Positions 47,221 through 56,038 of a stretch of DNA of 64,000 nucleotides are shown here, one piece after another. Positions within the stretch are counted from its first letter, which is position 1. Each line of letters opens with the position of its first letter. The translations under genes were made by a program, and so were the position numbers. Under the pieces are notes generated by a model. The model was not told where the DNA came from, searched no databases, and worked only from the letters and a program-made list of their open reading frames with translations. The stretch is from Rhodopseudomonas sp. P2A-2r. Its GTDB lineage: Bacteria; Pseudomonadota; Alphaproteobacteria; Rhizobiales; Xanthobacteraceae. The stretch covers positions 5,922,001 through 5,986,000 of the forward strand of contig NZ_CP110389.1 in NCBI RefSeq assembly GCF_026015985.1, written 5' to 3'.

Positions 47221-48065
47221 CTAAATCCGATCCAACATCTGCCTGATCAGCGTGGTGATCCGCCCGGTCGGCGATTCCAGCTGCTGCATAATGCTGAAGT
47301 GATTGGCGCCGGGGATCTCCTCGTAGCTCACCGGCAATCCGTGCGCGGCGCGGAACGCCGCGAGGTCGGCGGTCTGCTGGCGCAGCAGCGGCAGTTCGCC
47401 GCCGCCCACCACCAGCGACAGCGGCACGGCCGGGCCGCCGTCCTGCATCAACGGCGAGTTGCGCAGTGCCATCGCTTCGTCGAGCTTCAGCTTCTCGTTG
47501 AGATAGGAATGCCGGATCGGCTCGAGATCGTAGATGCCCGAGATCGCCACGCCCCCTTGACCGCGGGATGCGTCAGCGTCGTCGCAGTCAGATGACCGCC
47601 GGCCGACCAGCCGGACACCACGATGCGCGCGGGGTCCGCGCCCAGTGCGGGCGATTGCGCGACCACCGCATCGACGCTGGCGTGAAGCTCCGCGACGATC
47701 TCGTCCAGCGTCGCTTCCGGCGCCAGCGTATAGCCGACGACGGCGACGTTGATACCATGCGCCATGGGCCCGGCGGCGAAGCAGGTGAAGAAATCCTTGG
47801 AGCGCATCTGCCAGTAGCCGCCATGGATCAGCACCAGCGTCGGACCGCCGTCGGCGGCCTTCAGAAAGTCGAACCTGTTGCGCTCGCGCGGTCCATAGCT
47901 GAGATCCAGGTGATCGGGATGCTTCGCCTTGATGTCCTCGGAGCGCTTGACCCAGCCCGCGCCGATATCGGCGCTGCCGGCGACGGCGACGCCGTTGTTG
48001 AGGCCGGCGTCGAGCTGCGGCCGGCTCATCGCTCGCCAGTCCGTTTCGCCGAAGGGCTTACTCAT
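47221..48065 (-). pseudogene. Alpha/beta hydrolase with one-base frameshift
   Basis: Repaired, this is an esterase/arylformamidase-like alpha/beta hydrolase of about 281 residues. The oxyanion motif HGGYW, nucleophile elbow GWSAGGHLT and catalytic His in GANHFSIM are present. The first frame runs from ATG 48065 to THPAVKG and then goes wrong; the second frame picks up at VAISGIYDLEPIRHSYL. Adding one base to the G-run (plus-strand CCCCC at 47552-47556) restores HPAVKGGVAISGIYD. It is divergent from the amidase gene, so a joint role in amide or ester breakdown is plausible. Assembly error is possible. Confidence 0.83.
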
Positions 48066-48185
48066 GGTTGCATCCTTGCGTTATGCGACGCGACACTGCG
48101 CTCGCGACTCCACTTTTCCAGAAAATCGTCTACACCGCTACGTCGTCAGGATCGACACCCCTATGCAAGCGAACTGGAGACGTGT

Positions 48186-49625
48186 GTGGCTGTGAATCAG
48201 GATCTCATCAAGGCAACGGCCTGTGCCATTGTCGATCAACTCAATGCCGGCACGGTGACGCCGCTGGAATTGCTCGACGTGCTGGAGGCGCACATCGCCG
48301 CCGTGGACGGCCAGGTCAACGCCCTGCCGACGCTGTGTTTCGATCGCGCCCGCAGCGCCGCCCGCGAATTGATGAAGAAGCCGCTCGGCAGCCGCGGCAT
48401 CCTCGCCGGCATGCCGGTGCCGATCAAGGACCTCACCTCGGTGGCTGGCGTGCGCACCACCCAGGGCTCGCGGATTTTCCAGGATGTCATCCCGGCCAAA
48501 TCCAACATCCTGGTCGAGCGGCTCGAAGACAACGGCGCGCTGGTCTACGCCAAGTCCAACACGCCGGAATTCGGCGCCGGAGCCAACACTTTCAACGATG
48601 TGTTCGGTGCCACGCTCAATCCCTGGGACCTGTCGCGCTCCGCGGCGGGCTCCTCCGGCGGCGCCGCGGCGGCACTGGCCAGCGGCACCGCATGGCTGGC
48701 CCACGGCTCCGACATGGGCGGCTCGCTGCGCAATCCGGCCAGCTTCTGCGGCATCGTCGGCCTGCGGCCGAGCATTGGCCGGGTCGCCGCCACGCCGTCG
48801 GTGGCGCTCGCGCGGATGGTCAGTGTGCAGGGCCCCATGGCCCGAACCGTCGAGGATCTGGCTTTGATGCTCGACGCCATGAGCGGCGAGCATCCCGCCG
48901 ATCCGCTCTCATTACCGCTGTTGCCGGAGTCGTTCCGTGCCGCCGTCCGTTCTGGCAGGAAGCCGAAGCGCGTCGCCTATTCACCAGACCTTGGGGTCAC
49001 CCCGGTCGATCCCGAAGTCGTCGCAATCACCCGCGCCGCCGCCAAGCGGTTTGAAGAAGCCGGCGTCATCGTTGAGGAAGCCTGCCCGGACCTCAGGGAA
49101 GCCCATGAGTGCTTCCACGTGCTGCGCGCCTACGACTTCGCGCTGTCCAAGGCGGCGCTGCTCCGCGACAAGCGCGACCTGTTGAAGCCGGAAGTGATCT
49201 GGAACATCGAGGAAGGCCTCAAGCTCAAGGTGACGGACCTCGAACGCGCCGAGGGCCAGCGCGTCGCCCTGGCCGCGCGCGCCTACGAATTCTTCCAGAC
49301 CTACGACCTGCTGCTGTGCCCCGCCACCATCGTGCCGCCGTTCCCCATCGAGCAGCGCTACCTTGCCGAATGCAACGGCACCAAATTCGACAACTATGTG
49401 CAGTGGCTGGCCATCGTCTACGCGATCACGCTCACCTGCTGCCCGGCGCTGTCGCTGCCCTGCGGTTTCACCGCAAGCGGCCTGCCGGTCGGCCTGCAGA
49501 TAGTCGGCCCGCCGCGCGGCGAAGCGCCGTTGCTGGCCGGTGCGCGTTTGCTCGAGGACATCCTGGGCATCAGCGGCAGCACACCGATCGATCCACGCGG
49601 GGTGAAGTCGGCGACGACGCCGTAA
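48186..49625 (+). CDS. Amidase signature family hydrolase
   Basis: A 479-residue amidase. The triad is Lys81 in PVPIKDLTSVAG, the cis-Ser in AAGSSGGAAAA near 156, and the nucleophile Ser180 in SDMGGSLR. The GTG at 48186 with GGAG six bases upstream was chosen; another GTG lies two codons later. It is not a close copy of the amidase at 557-1972 and has no small partner gene beside it. Located between an alpha/beta hydrolase and a ferredoxin-P450 pair. Substrate unknown. Confidence 0.88.
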   Translation: MAVNQDLIKATACAIVDQLNAGTVTPLELLDVLEAHIAAVDGQVNALPTLCFDRARSAARELMKKPLGSRGILAGMPVPIKDLTSVAGVRTTQGSRIFQDVIPAKSNILVERLEDNGALVYAKSNTPEFGAGANTFNDVFGATLNPWDLSRSAAGSSGGAAAALASGTAWLAHGSDMGGSLRNPASFCGIVGLRPSIGRVAATPSVALARMVSVQGPMARTVEDLALMLDAMSGEHPADPLSLPLLPESFRAAVRSGRKPKRVAYSPDLGVTPVDPEVVAITRAAAKRFEEAGVIVEEACPDLREAHECFHVLRAYDFALSKAALLRDKRDLLKPEVIWNIEEGLKLKVTDLERAEGQRVALAARAYEFFQTYDLLLCPATIVPPFPIEQRYLAECNGTKFDNYVQWLAIVYAITLTCCPALSLPCGFTASGLPVGLQIVGPPRGEAPLLAGARLLEDILGISGSTPIDPRGVKSATTP

Positions 49626-49745
49626 ACCCGATCGGTTTTGCAAAGCAGCAAACGCGAAGCCGCTGGCGTGCGGCTTGGCCGCGCCTATAATCCCCCGGCA
49701 GAACAAGAGCGCAGCAAGGCGCCACCGAACTTCCGGGGGATCACG

Positions 49746-49955
49746 TTGCCAGCCAGACTCAAAATCCGCGTCGATCCGGACAAGTGCCAGGGCCACAGCC
49801 GCTGCAAGTCGCTGGCCCCCGAATTGTTCACACTGGACGAATACGGCTACGCCCACGAAGTGGGCGACGGCAGCGTTCCCGATGGCCTTGAAGACCAGGC
49901 CTGGCTAGCGAAATCCAATTGCCCCGAACTGGCCATCGACATCAGCGAGGACTGA
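49746..49955 (+). CDS. Small ferredoxin, P450-associated type
   Basis: A 69-residue single-cluster ferredoxin. Cluster ligands are Cys14, Cys20 and Cys59-Pro60; the place of the usual second Cys is His17 (CQGHSRC). This C-xx-X-xx-C-n-CP pattern is known for [3Fe-4S] or atypical [4Fe-4S] ferredoxins that feed bacterial P450s. The TTG at 49746 is the start, with GGGGGA five bases before it. The cytochrome P450 gene begins 80 bases downstream, so it is the likely electron acceptor. Confidence 0.88.
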   Translation: MPARLKIRVDPDKCQGHSRCKSLAPELFTLDEYGYAHEVGDGSVPDGLEDQAWLAKSNCPELAIDISED

Positions 49956-50034
49956 ACCAGAACCTATCGCATCCAACTCAAATGCCAGAGCCCGATCAAC
50001 GGGCCGGACCAGATCATCCCGAGGAACCGTCCCG

Positions 50035-51234
50035 ATGAACAAACCTGTCCCCGTCACCGACTGGCTCACCGACTTCGATCACACCGACCCGCGCTGGACT
50101 GAAGATCCCTATCCGATCCTCGACGAACTCCGATCGAAATGTCCGGTGGCGCATACCGAGCGCTTTCTCGGCGTCTATCTGCCGACGACCTATGAGGCGG
50201 TGAAGCAGGTGTCCTACGACACCGACAGCTTCTCGTCGCGCCGCGTCGTGGTGCGCAGCGTACGGCCGGAACCGCCGATCCCGTCGCCGCCGATCACCGC
50301 CGATCCGCCGGTGCACAAGCCGTTCAAGCAGTTGCTGCTGCCGCCCTTTACCCCCGACGCGGTGCGCAAGCTCGAGCCGGATGTGCGCACCATTTGCAAT
50401 ACGCTGATCGACAACTTCATCACCGACGGCCACTGCGACGCCGCCGCGCAATTCGCCAAATATATCCCGGTGCGCACCATCGCCCACATGCTCGGCATTC
50501 CCCGCGAGGACGGCGACCTATTCATCGGCTGGATCCACCAGATCCTCGAACTCGGCATCTCCGACGACGCCGAGCTGATGAAGGGCGTCAAGGCGATGAG
50601 CGCCTACTTCGCCGTGCAGATCGAGAAGCGCAAGACTCAGCCGACCGATGACCTGATCAGCACGCTGATGAATGCCCGCGGTCCTGACGGCCAGCCGTTG
50701 TCCGACGCCTATGTCCTCGGCGCGCTGCGTCTGCTGCTGATCGCCGGCATCGACACCACCTGGAGTGCGATCGGCTCATCCCTGTGGCATCTGGCGAAGA
50801 CGCCGGCCGACCGCGCCCGGCTGGTCGCCGATCCCGCGCTGATCCCGGTGGCCATCGAGGAATTCCTGCGGGCTTATTCGCCGGTCACCATGGCCCGCGA
50901 GGTGATGCAGGAGACCACCGTCAGCGGCTGCCCGATGAAGCCCGGCAACATGGTGCTGCTGTCGTTCCCGGCGGCCAACCGCGACCCCGCCGTGTTCCCG
51001 GACGCCGACAAGGTGATCATCGACCGCCAGGAGAATCGCCACGTCGCGTTCGGCCTCGGCATCCACCGCTGCATCGGTTCCAATCTCGCCCGCATGAACA
51101 TGGCCATCGCCATTGAAGAGTGGCTGAAGCGCATACCCGACTTTAGTCTCGATCCCACCGGCACGGTCACCTGGTCGGAGGGCACCGTGCGCGGCCCGAG
51201 GCAACTGCCGTTGCGGTTTTCCGGCGCTCGCTGA
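50035..51234 (+). CDS. Cytochrome P450
   Basis: A 399-residue soluble bacterial P450 monooxygenase. The heme-ligand loop is FGLGIHRCIGSNLARM with Cys346; the oxygen-activating helix has AGIDTTW, and the K-helix ExxR is in EEFLRAYSP. It has no membrane anchor. A matching ferredoxin is encoded just upstream; the ferredoxin reductase is not in this window. The CYP family number and substrate cannot be told from sequence reading alone. Confidence 0.93.
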   Translation: MNKPVPVTDWLTDFDHTDPRWTEDPYPILDELRSKCPVAHTERFLGVYLPTTYEAVKQVSYDTDSFSSRRVVVRSVRPEPPIPSPPITADPPVHKPFKQLLLPPFTPDAVRKLEPDVRTICNTLIDNFITDGHCDAAAQFAKYIPVRTIAHMLGIPREDGDLFIGWIHQILELGISDDAELMKGVKAMSAYFAVQIEKRKTQPTDDLISTLMNARGPDGQPLSDAYVLGALRLLLIAGIDTTWSAIGSSLWHLAKTPADRARLVADPALIPVAIEEFLRAYSPVTMAREVMQETTVSGCPMKPGNMVLLSFPAANRDPAVFPDADKVIIDRQENRHVAFGLGIHRCIGSNLARMNMAIAIEEWLKRIPDFSLDPTGTVTWSEGTVRGPRQLPLRFSGAR

Positions 51235-51362
51235 AATCGAATGCCGCATTGCAGCATGAACCAGCGGGTCTGCTGTCAGCTGCAATGCATTTCATGCCAT
51301 TGGCTTTTCCGCCGGTCCGTGGCAACGGAGCATTTCATTTCACGGAATTCCGAGGGTTTACA

Positions 51363-52688
51363 GTGGCGGAACAAATCGCAGCCCCCAACGCGGATGGCAA
51401 ACTTCACCTGATCGACGTCGAAAAGCGGGTGAAGGCCATCTTCATCGGCTCCATGGGCAATCTCGTCGAATGGTACGATTTCTACGCCTATACGGCGTTT
51501 GCGCTGTATTTCGCCCCGGCCTTCTTCCCCAATAGCGACCCGGTGGTGCAGCAGCTCAACGCCGCCGTGCTGTTCGCCGCGACCTTCCTGATGCGCCCGC
51601 TCGGCGGCTGGCTGTTTGGCTATCTCGCCGACACCTACGGCCGGCGCTTTTCGCTGACGGCGTCGGTGCTGTGCATGTGCTTCGGCTCGCTGATCATCGC
51701 CTGCACGCCGACCTATGCGTCGATCGGTTTCGCGGCGCCGGCGATCCTTGCCTTTGCGCGCATCATCGAGGGCCTCAGCCTCGGCGGCGAATATGGCGCC
51801 AGCGCCACCTACCTCAGCGAGGTCGCCGACCCCAAGCATCGCGGTTTCTATTCCAGCTTCCAGTACGTCACTTTGATCGGCGGCCAGCTCACCGCCATCA
51901 TCGTGCTGATGCTGCTGCAGAAGGTGTTTCTCACCGAACAGGAGCTGAAGGACTGGGGCTGGCGGATTCCGTTCGTGATCGGCGCCCTGCTGGCGGTGTT
52001 CACCGCGGTGATGCGACGTGACATGCACGAGACCGAACAGTTCCTGGAAGCCAAGAAGCTGAAGAAGCCGATGGGCTCCATGCGCAGCCTTCTGAAGTAT
52101 CCGCGCGAACTGTTGCTGGTGGTCGGGCTGACCGCCGGCGGCACCGCGGCGTTCTACACCTTCACCACCTACATGCAGACCTTCGTCAAGCTCTCGGTCG
52201 GGCTCACCACCGACCAGACCACCACGGTGATCTTCGGCACGCTGATCTTCGCCACCTTCCTGCAGCCGGTCTATGGCGCGCTGTCGGACCGCATCGGCCG
52301 CAAGCCGCTGCTGATCTTCTTCGGCGTCGCCGGCACCCTGTCGACGGTTCCAATCCTGACGCTGTTGAAGGACACCAAGTCGCCCTTCACCGCATTCCTG
52401 CTGATCTGCGCCGCCTGGGTGTTCGTCGCCGGCTACACGTCCATCAACGCCGTGGTGAAGGCCGAGCTGTTCCCGACCAATATCCGCGCGCTCGGCGTCG
52501 GCGTGCCCTATGCGCTGACGGTGTCGATCTTCGGCGGCACCGCCCCGGCGATCGCGCTGTACTTCAAGAGCCTTGGCCATGAGGAATGGTTCTATTATTA
52601 CCTCAGCGGCATGATCTTCCTGTCGCTGCTGATCTATCTTACGATGCGCGACACCAAGCACAATTCGGCGATGCACCGTCACGAGTGA
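51363..52688 (+). CDS. MFS transporter, metabolite:H+ symporter (MHS) family
   Basis: A 441-residue 12-segment transporter related to KgtP/ProP-type dicarboxylate and osmolyte carriers. Motifs include IFIGSMGNLVEWYDFYAYTA, the RPLGGWLFGYLADTYGRR loop between segments 2 and 3, RIIEGLSLGGEYGA, and a second DRIGRKPLL loop. The GTG at 51363, with GAGGG about six bases upstream, is the preferred start; an ATG at 51285 would add 26 residues. It lies between the P450 and a molybdopterin oxidoreductase gene and could import their substrate, probably an organic acid (inference). Confidence 0.88.
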   Translation: MAEQIAAPNADGKLHLIDVEKRVKAIFIGSMGNLVEWYDFYAYTAFALYFAPAFFPNSDPVVQQLNAAVLFAATFLMRPLGGWLFGYLADTYGRRFSLTASVLCMCFGSLIIACTPTYASIGFAAPAILAFARIIEGLSLGGEYGASATYLSEVADPKHRGFYSSFQYVTLIGGQLTAIIVLMLLQKVFLTEQELKDWGWRIPFVIGALLAVFTAVMRRDMHETEQFLEAKKLKKPMGSMRSLLKYPRELLLVVGLTAGGTAAFYTFTTYMQTFVKLSVGLTTDQTTTVIFGTLIFATFLQPVYGALSDRIGRKPLLIFFGVAGTLSTVPILTLLKDTKSPFTAFLLICAAWVFVAGYTSINAVVKAELFPTNIRALGVGVPYALTVSIFGGTAPAIALYFKSLGHEEWFYYYLSGMIFLSLLIYLTMRDTKHNSAMHRHE

Positions 52689-52715
52689 CGGCCCTCGCCT
52701 GACGGAGCGGCAGCC

Positions 52716-53378
52716 ATGACCGACGACGATCTCCCGCCGGATTCCAAGCTGACACGGAGCAAGCAACGCTGGGCGCGCGAGGGCAAGTTCCTCACCGGCA
52801 GGATCGCGCGCCCCGAAGAGCAACGGCTGCCGCCCGGCCAGCACCTGACCATGGACTGGCCGGTGCTCGACCTCGGCGTCACGCCGAAGGTCACCCGCGA
52901 CAGCTGGCGGCTCGACGTCTACGGTGCGGTGGAGACGCCGTTGTTCTGGAATTTTGCTGATTTCACTGCCCAGCCGCAGCAGACATTCGTCTCCGACATC
53001 CACTGCGTCACCACCTGGTCGCGCTACGACAATGCGTGGGAGGGCCTGTCGACCCGGGAGCTGCTGGCAGCGTGCAAGCCGAAGGACGACGCGCATTTCG
53101 TCGTGCTGCATTCCCACGACGGCTACACCACCAATCTCGCGCTGGAAGATTTCGCCGCCGAGGATGCGCTGCTCGCGCACGCGTGGCAGGGCCAGCCGAT
53201 CGACGGCGAGCATGGCGGCCCGGTCCGGCTGATCGTGCCGCATCTGTACTTCTGGAAGAGCGCCAAGTGGCTGCAGCGCATCGAATTCGTCACTGAGGAC
53301 AAGCCCGGCTACTGGGAAGTCCGCGGCTATCATAACCGCGGCGACCCGTGGCTCGAGCAGCGCTATTCGGAGGATTGA
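52716..53378 (+). CDS. Sulfite oxidase-like molybdopterin-dependent oxidoreductase
   Basis: A 220-residue protein made almost only of the molybdopterin-binding domain of the sulfite oxidase family. The molybdenum-ligand Cys97 lies in VSDIHCVTTWSRYDN. Other family signs are DWPVLDLGVTPKV, YTTNLALEDF and PHLYFWKSAKWLQRIEF. It has no dimerisation domain, no heme domain and no signal peptide. It is shorter than MsrP and lacks the MsrP Tat signal. It follows the MHS transporter by 27 bases. The reaction it performs is unknown. Confidence 0.88.
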   Translation: MTDDDLPPDSKLTRSKQRWAREGKFLTGRIARPEEQRLPPGQHLTMDWPVLDLGVTPKVTRDSWRLDVYGAVETPLFWNFADFTAQPQQTFVSDIHCVTTWSRYDNAWEGLSTRELLAACKPKDDAHFVVLHSHDGYTTNLALEDFAAEDALLAHAWQGQPIDGEHGGPVRLIVPHLYFWKSAKWLQRIEFVTEDKPGYWEVRGYHNRGDPWLEQRYSED

Positions 53379-53385
53379 GAGGCTT

Positions 53386-53560
53386 TACCTCTCCCCGCTT
53401 GCGGGGAGAGGTCGGGGCCTCGCGTCAGCGAGGCTCCGGGTGAGGGGGAGCCAGTGTTTCACTCGCTAGCTCCCCTCACCCGACTCGAACGCGCTCCGCG
53501 CATTCGAGCCACCCTCTCCCCGCCTAGCGAAGCTTCGCTTCGCCGGGCGGGGAGAGGGAA
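53386..53560. repeat. Intergenic palindromic repeat, family A copy 6
   Basis: CCTCTCCCCGC at the left with GCGGGGAGAGG at two places, plus CTCACCCGA paired with GGGTGAGGGGG and the CGAAGCTTCGCTTCG piece also found in copy 1. Confidence 0.83.
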
Positions 53561-53588
53561 GATCTACCTCGCTTAAAGGAGCCTCGTC

Positions 53589-54809
53589 ATGCCCACCGAA
53601 CGCTTTCAATTCCCCGGCACCGGCGGCCATCAGCTCGCCGCGGCGCTCGACCTGCCCGATGGCGAGCCCGCGGCCTATGCGCTGTTCGCGCATTGCTTCA
53701 CCTGCAGCAAGGATTCGCTGGCTGCCGCGCGCATCGCCGCGGCGCTGACCGCACGCGGCATCGCCGTGCTGCGCTTCGACTTCACAGGCCTCGGCTCCAG
53801 CGAAGGTGACTTCGCCAACGCGACCTTCTCGTCCAACGTCGCCGACCTCGTGCTCGCCGCCAACCACCTGCGCAATATCCGCAAGGCACCGGCGATCCTG
53901 ATCGGTCACAGTTTTGGCGGCGCCGCGATCCTCGCTGCTGCCGCCGACATTTCTGAGGCCCGGGCGGTGGTGACCATCGCGGCCCCCTCGGATCCCGCCC
54001 ACGTCACCCATCTGTTCGCCGACCGCCTCGACTGCATCCGCGCCCACGGCGAGGTCGAGGTGAAGCTCGCCGGCCGCCCCTTCACCATCAAGCGCGCATT
54101 CCTCGACGACATCGCCGAACACAATTTGATGGCGCACGTCGCCAGGCTGCACAAGCCGCTGCTGATCATGCAATCGCCCACCGACGACACCGTCGGCATC
54201 GACAACGCCACGCGGATCTTTCTGGCGGCAAAGCACCCGAAGAGCTTCGTTTCGCTCGACGGCATGGACCACCTGCTGACGAAGAGATCCGATGCGGTCT
54301 ATGTGGCCGACGTCATCACCGCCTGGGCCGGCCGCTATCTCGATGCGGCGGCGACTGCGCCTGCCGCCGACTCGCCGGAGCCGCGCAGGGTGGTGGTGCG
54401 CGAGACCCGCGCCAGCAAACTGCAGCAGCAGATCATGGTCGGCCCGCATCGCCTGATCGCCGACGAACCGCTCGCCGCCGGCGGCGCCGACACCGGGCCC
54501 GGTCCCTACGACCTGCTGCTCGCCGCGCTCGGCGCCTGCACCAGCATGACCATGCGGCTTTATGCCGATCGCAAGGCACTGCCCATGGACCGCGTCACCG
54601 TGACCCTGAACCACAGCAAGATCTACGCGAAGGATTGCGCGGAGTGTGAGACCAAAGAGGGGATGCTCGACCAGCTCGACCGCGTGATATCGATCGAAGG
54701 CGCGCTCGATGACGAACAGCGCAAGCGGCTGATGGACGTCGCCGACAAGTGCCCGGTGCATCGCACGCTGAAGTCGGAAATTCGCATCGTGACCAAGGCC
54801 GCGGAGTAG
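53589..54809 (+). CDS. Bifunctional alpha/beta hydrolase-OsmC fusion protein
   Basis: A 406-residue two-domain protein. Residues 1-255 form an alpha/beta hydrolase with nucleophile Ser in GHSFGGAA, Asp in SPTDDTVGI and His in LDGMDHLLTK; the FAHCFTCSKDS loop carries two Cys. Residues 270-406 form an OsmC/Ohr domain with the peroxidatic Cys in LGACTSMTMRLYADRK and the second Cys in DKCPVHRTL. OsmC domains reduce organic hydroperoxides. The fusion could release and then reduce lipid-derived peroxides (inference). The ATG at 53589 follows AAGGAG, a strong ribosome site. Confidence 0.9.
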   Translation: MPTERFQFPGTGGHQLAAALDLPDGEPAAYALFAHCFTCSKDSLAAARIAAALTARGIAVLRFDFTGLGSSEGDFANATFSSNVADLVLAANHLRNIRKAPAILIGHSFGGAAILAAAADISEARAVVTIAAPSDPAHVTHLFADRLDCIRAHGEVEVKLAGRPFTIKRAFLDDIAEHNLMAHVARLHKPLLIMQSPTDDTVGIDNATRIFLAAKHPKSFVSLDGMDHLLTKRSDAVYVADVITAWAGRYLDAAATAPAADSPEPRRVVVRETRASKLQQQIMVGPHRLIADEPLAAGGADTGPGPYDLLLAALGACTSMTMRLYADRKALPMDRVTVTLNHSKIYAKDCAECETKEGMLDQLDRVISIEGALDDEQRKRLMDVADKCPVHRTLKSEIRIVTKAAE

Positions 54810-54840
54810 AGATCCAAAAAGTGCGCAGCGCTGGGAGCCG

Positions 54841-54970
54841 TCATCCTGAGGCGCACGCCCACTTGCGCGAGCCTCGAAGGATGCGGCTACAGACGCAGGC
54901 GGCCCATCCTTCGAAGCGGGCAAGAGAGCGCTCTTCCAGCCGAAACGCAATTGCGTTTCGGTGGGGATGA
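54841..54970. repeat. Intergenic palindromic repeat with CGAAGGATG arms
   Basis: CCTCGAAGGATG pairs with CATCCTTCGAAG about 25 bases on. A perfect 20-base palindrome, CGAAACGCAA / TTGCGTTTCG, lies at 54941-54960. It sits between convergent genes. Confidence 0.75.
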
Positions 54971-54998
54971 CGGCGAAGTGTGTGGTTGCAGATGGAGC

Positions 54999-55769
54999 CT
55001 ACCGGTTCGGATCCGGAAACAGCAGGCTGCGCCAGCCGGAGCGATCGAACGGGGCCCATTCGCCCTCGCGCTGGGCGAGGCGCTCGGCCACCGCATAGAC
55101 CACGGCGGGATGATGTCCCATGCCGCAATGGCTGCTTTCGACCTCGATGCTCTCGGTCTGCGCCGACGGGTTTTCCTTGCAGCCCTGCCAGGCGCAGATG
55201 CCGTCGGTGCGGCTGTAGATCGCGGTGGTCGGCACCGGCGGCGGCTCGGATAGGTCGCTGCCAAAATTCGGGTCACTGTGATCGGCAGGCTTGCCGCTGA
55301 CGATTTCATAGACCTGCCAGGCATTGGTCGCCTTGGGGCCCGCTGCAAACGGACTGCCCAGCGTGATCACGGAACGGACCCGGTCCGGCATCAGCTTGGC
55401 CAGCTGGCGCGCATAGAGCCCGCCCAAGCTCCAGCCGACCAGGCTGACCTTGCGGCCATGGCTGTCGTTCAACTCGCGCAGCAGGTCCATCATGCTGTCC
55501 TGAACGCCGTCGCGCAGGCCAAGGTTGCGGCCCTGCTTCCAGCCACTGACCGCATAGCCGCGGCCTTTGAGAAAACTGCGCAGCGGCCGTGTCGAAATGT
55601 CCGAGGCGACCAGCCCCGGCAGCACGAGCACCGGATGGCCGTCGCCGCGCGGCGCCAGATTCAGCAGCGGCAGCGCGCCCAGGAAGGCGCCGAATTCATG
55701 CAGCGCCCGGGTCTCCAGCAGCATCAGGGTTTTCGAGGGGGCACGCAAAGTCTGGGCAGTCGCCGACAT
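54999..55769 (-). CDS. Alpha/beta hydrolase (esterase/lipase-like)
   Basis: A 256-residue alpha/beta hydrolase. It has HPVLVLPGLVASD near the oxyanion hole, nucleophile elbow VGWSLGGLYARQLA and catalytic His in SSHCGMGHHPAV. No signal peptide. The ATG giving MSATAQTLRAPSK has GAGGA six bases upstream, which decides the start although the frame is open as far as 56396. Substrate not known. Confidence 0.86.
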   Translation of the reverse strand: MSATAQTLRAPSKTLMLLETRALHEFGAFLGALPLLNLAPRGDGHPVLVLPGLVASDISTRPLRSFLKGRGYAVSGWKQGRNLGLRDGVQDSMMDLLRELNDSHGRKVSLVGWSLGGLYARQLAKLMPDRVRSVITLGSPFAAGPKATNAWQVYEIVSGKPADHSDPNFGSDLSEPPPVPTTAIYSRTDGICAWQGCKENPSAQTESIEVESSHCGMGHHPAVVYAVAERLAQREGEWAPFDRSGWRSLLFPDPNR

Positions 55770-55935
55770 CTGATTTCCTCTCGTGCCGGTGTTCTCTGTG
55801 ACGCCGGGGCGGAATCGATTGCTGTGAAAAACAGTCGCGGGATAACGCAGCGCAACAAGTATTGGTTCCCGAAGTGTAGCCCGGATTGGCAGGATATCAA
55901 GCGTACCAGGGTAGGCCCTGCCGTTGAGGTTCATG

Positions 55936-56032
55936 TTTCCCGCACGCGATGCGAGACCCATCGCTTCATTTCGCAGGGTGGCCTGATCTGCGAAGCGATA
56001 CTGCGTATCGCATCGCGTCCGGGGCACGTATC
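55936..56032. repeat. Intergenic repeat, family C copy 2
   Basis: Right half GATCTGCGAAGCGATAC, then CGTATCGC and GCGTCCGGGGCAC, matches copy 1 at 10973 with few changes. It ends seven bases before the DUF445 stop codon. Confidence 0.75.
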
Positions 56033-56038
56033 GGGGTC

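Noticed and set aside
51276..53333. A 685-codon open frame on the minus strand
   Set aside because: It lies antisense to the MHS transporter and the molybdopterin oxidoreductase genes, which show clear family motifs; the antisense product is low-complexity Arg/Gly/Ala/Val-rich, as expected from a shadow in GC-rich DNA.
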